Positions 63,841-64,000 of a DNA stretch of 64,000 bases are shown here, piece by piece (the first letter of the stretch is position 1; each line of letters starts with the position of its first letter). Position numbers and translations under genes: made by a program. The notes beneath the pieces were generated by a model, which saw only the letters and a program-made list of their open reading frames with translations, ran no database searches and was not told where the DNA came from. Location: assembly GCA_019114985.1 (NCBI GenBank), contig DXEM01000010.1, forward strand, positions 1 through 64,000. Reading direction: 5' to 3'. The stretch is from Candidatus Anaerostipes excrementavium (lineage in GTDB: Bacteria > Bacillota > Clostridia > Lachnospirales > Lachnospiraceae).

Positions 63841-64000
63841 ATGGAGAAAAAATTATTGTTGGAAAAATATATTATATTGTTTGCGATAGGCGGAATGGCC
63901 TACTTTTTTTTGGAAGTCTTGGTTCGGGGATATTCGCACTATACTATGTTTTTGTGCGGTGGAGCGTGTTTCGTATGCTGCGGGCTTCTAAATGAGAGTA
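63841..64000 (+). CDS. putative ABC-transporter permease-like membrane protein (3' partial)
   Basis: Starts EKKLLLEKYIILFAIGG, followed by YFFLEVLVRGYSHYTMF and FLCGGACFVCCGLLNE, then the window ends. RGYSH-x-x-MFLCGG and LNE match the start of the membrane proteins annotated as putative ABC transporter permease (CmpB-like). A ribosome site (AGGTGG) lies just before the ATG. Only 53 codons are visible. Confidence 0.7.
   Translation, partial: MEKKLLLEKYIILFAIGGMAYFFLEVLVRGYSHYTMFLCGGACFVCCGLLNES

Noticed and set aside
63618-63995. 125-codon frame at the right edge
   Set aside because: It overlaps argH antisense; another frame from 63841 gives a clear membrane protein start with a ribosome site.

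Overview
The window reads as chromosome from a butyrate-forming member of the Lachnospiraceae (Clostridia, low to moderate G+C). The evidence is an intact crotonyl/butyryl-CoA operon (thlA-crt-hbd-bcd-etfB-etfA), a typical gut-Clostridia butyryl-CoA:acetate CoA-transferase, strong AGGAGG ribosome sites, the lexA-yneA pair, and a KTG-type wall-sorting tail. Sorbitol PTS genes together with the But route recall Anaerostipes and its relatives; the genus is an inference.

Layout. 1-2450: end of a sorbitol operon (gutM, srlA, srlE, srlB). 2466-7100: metallophosphoesterase, scpA, scpB, ilvB, ilvN, all overlapping end to end. 7101-13701: regulatory region and butyrate operon. 13715-17400: NdpA-like nucleoid protein, then on the minus strand but and an L-lactate dehydrogenase. 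17443-22469: cell-wall and housekeeping genes (L,D-transpeptidase, MnmM-type methylase, D,D-carboxypeptidase, ArsC/Spx-like protein, M18 aminopeptidase). 22484-31475: VOC protein, leuS, ABC exporter, a MATE exporter gene broken by one stop codon behind an attenuator-like leader, an unusual XRE regulator, acyl-ACP thioesterase and a second LDH/MDH-family dehydrogenase. 31476-34621: a large LRR surface protein behind a GACA tetranucleotide tract. 34660-35994: four small unknown proteins. 36084-41740: thiE-thiD, MraY-like transferase, ECF S component, aconitase. 41825-49270: NlpC/P60 protein, fabV/ter, RNase G-like protein, L21 leader, rplU-prp-rpmA-obg-yhbY-nadD-yqeK-rsfS. 49331-50516: divergent lexA/yneA with four LexA-type boxes. 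50609-60549: azlCD-leuB-ilvD-ilvB2-serC-serA-asd-mscS. 60575-64000: lipoprotein, argH, and the start of a membrane protein cut by the window end.

How it fits together. The central operon turns acetyl-CoA into butyryl-CoA with NADH; Bcd/EtfAB would bifurcate electrons, and But releases butyrate while making acetyl-CoA. Sites resembling the clostridial Rex (NADH/NAD+ sensor) operator lie at the operon promoter and upstream of but, suggesting joint redox control. A FabV/TER-type reductase elsewhere offers a second enzyme for crotonyl-CoA reduction. Two acetolactate synthase large subunits of different type lie 50 kb apart, one next to ilvN and carrying a Cys-rich insertion, the other with leuB/ilvD and the AzlCD branched-chain amino-acid exporter.

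Most of the window is core chromosome. The most unusual parts are the SSR-terminator leader of the LRR gene, the attenuated and broken MATE gene, the pentad-repeat regulator, and a terminator-like hairpin that contains the ldh ribosome site. I saw no tRNA, rRNA, insertion sequence, prophage or CRISPR array.
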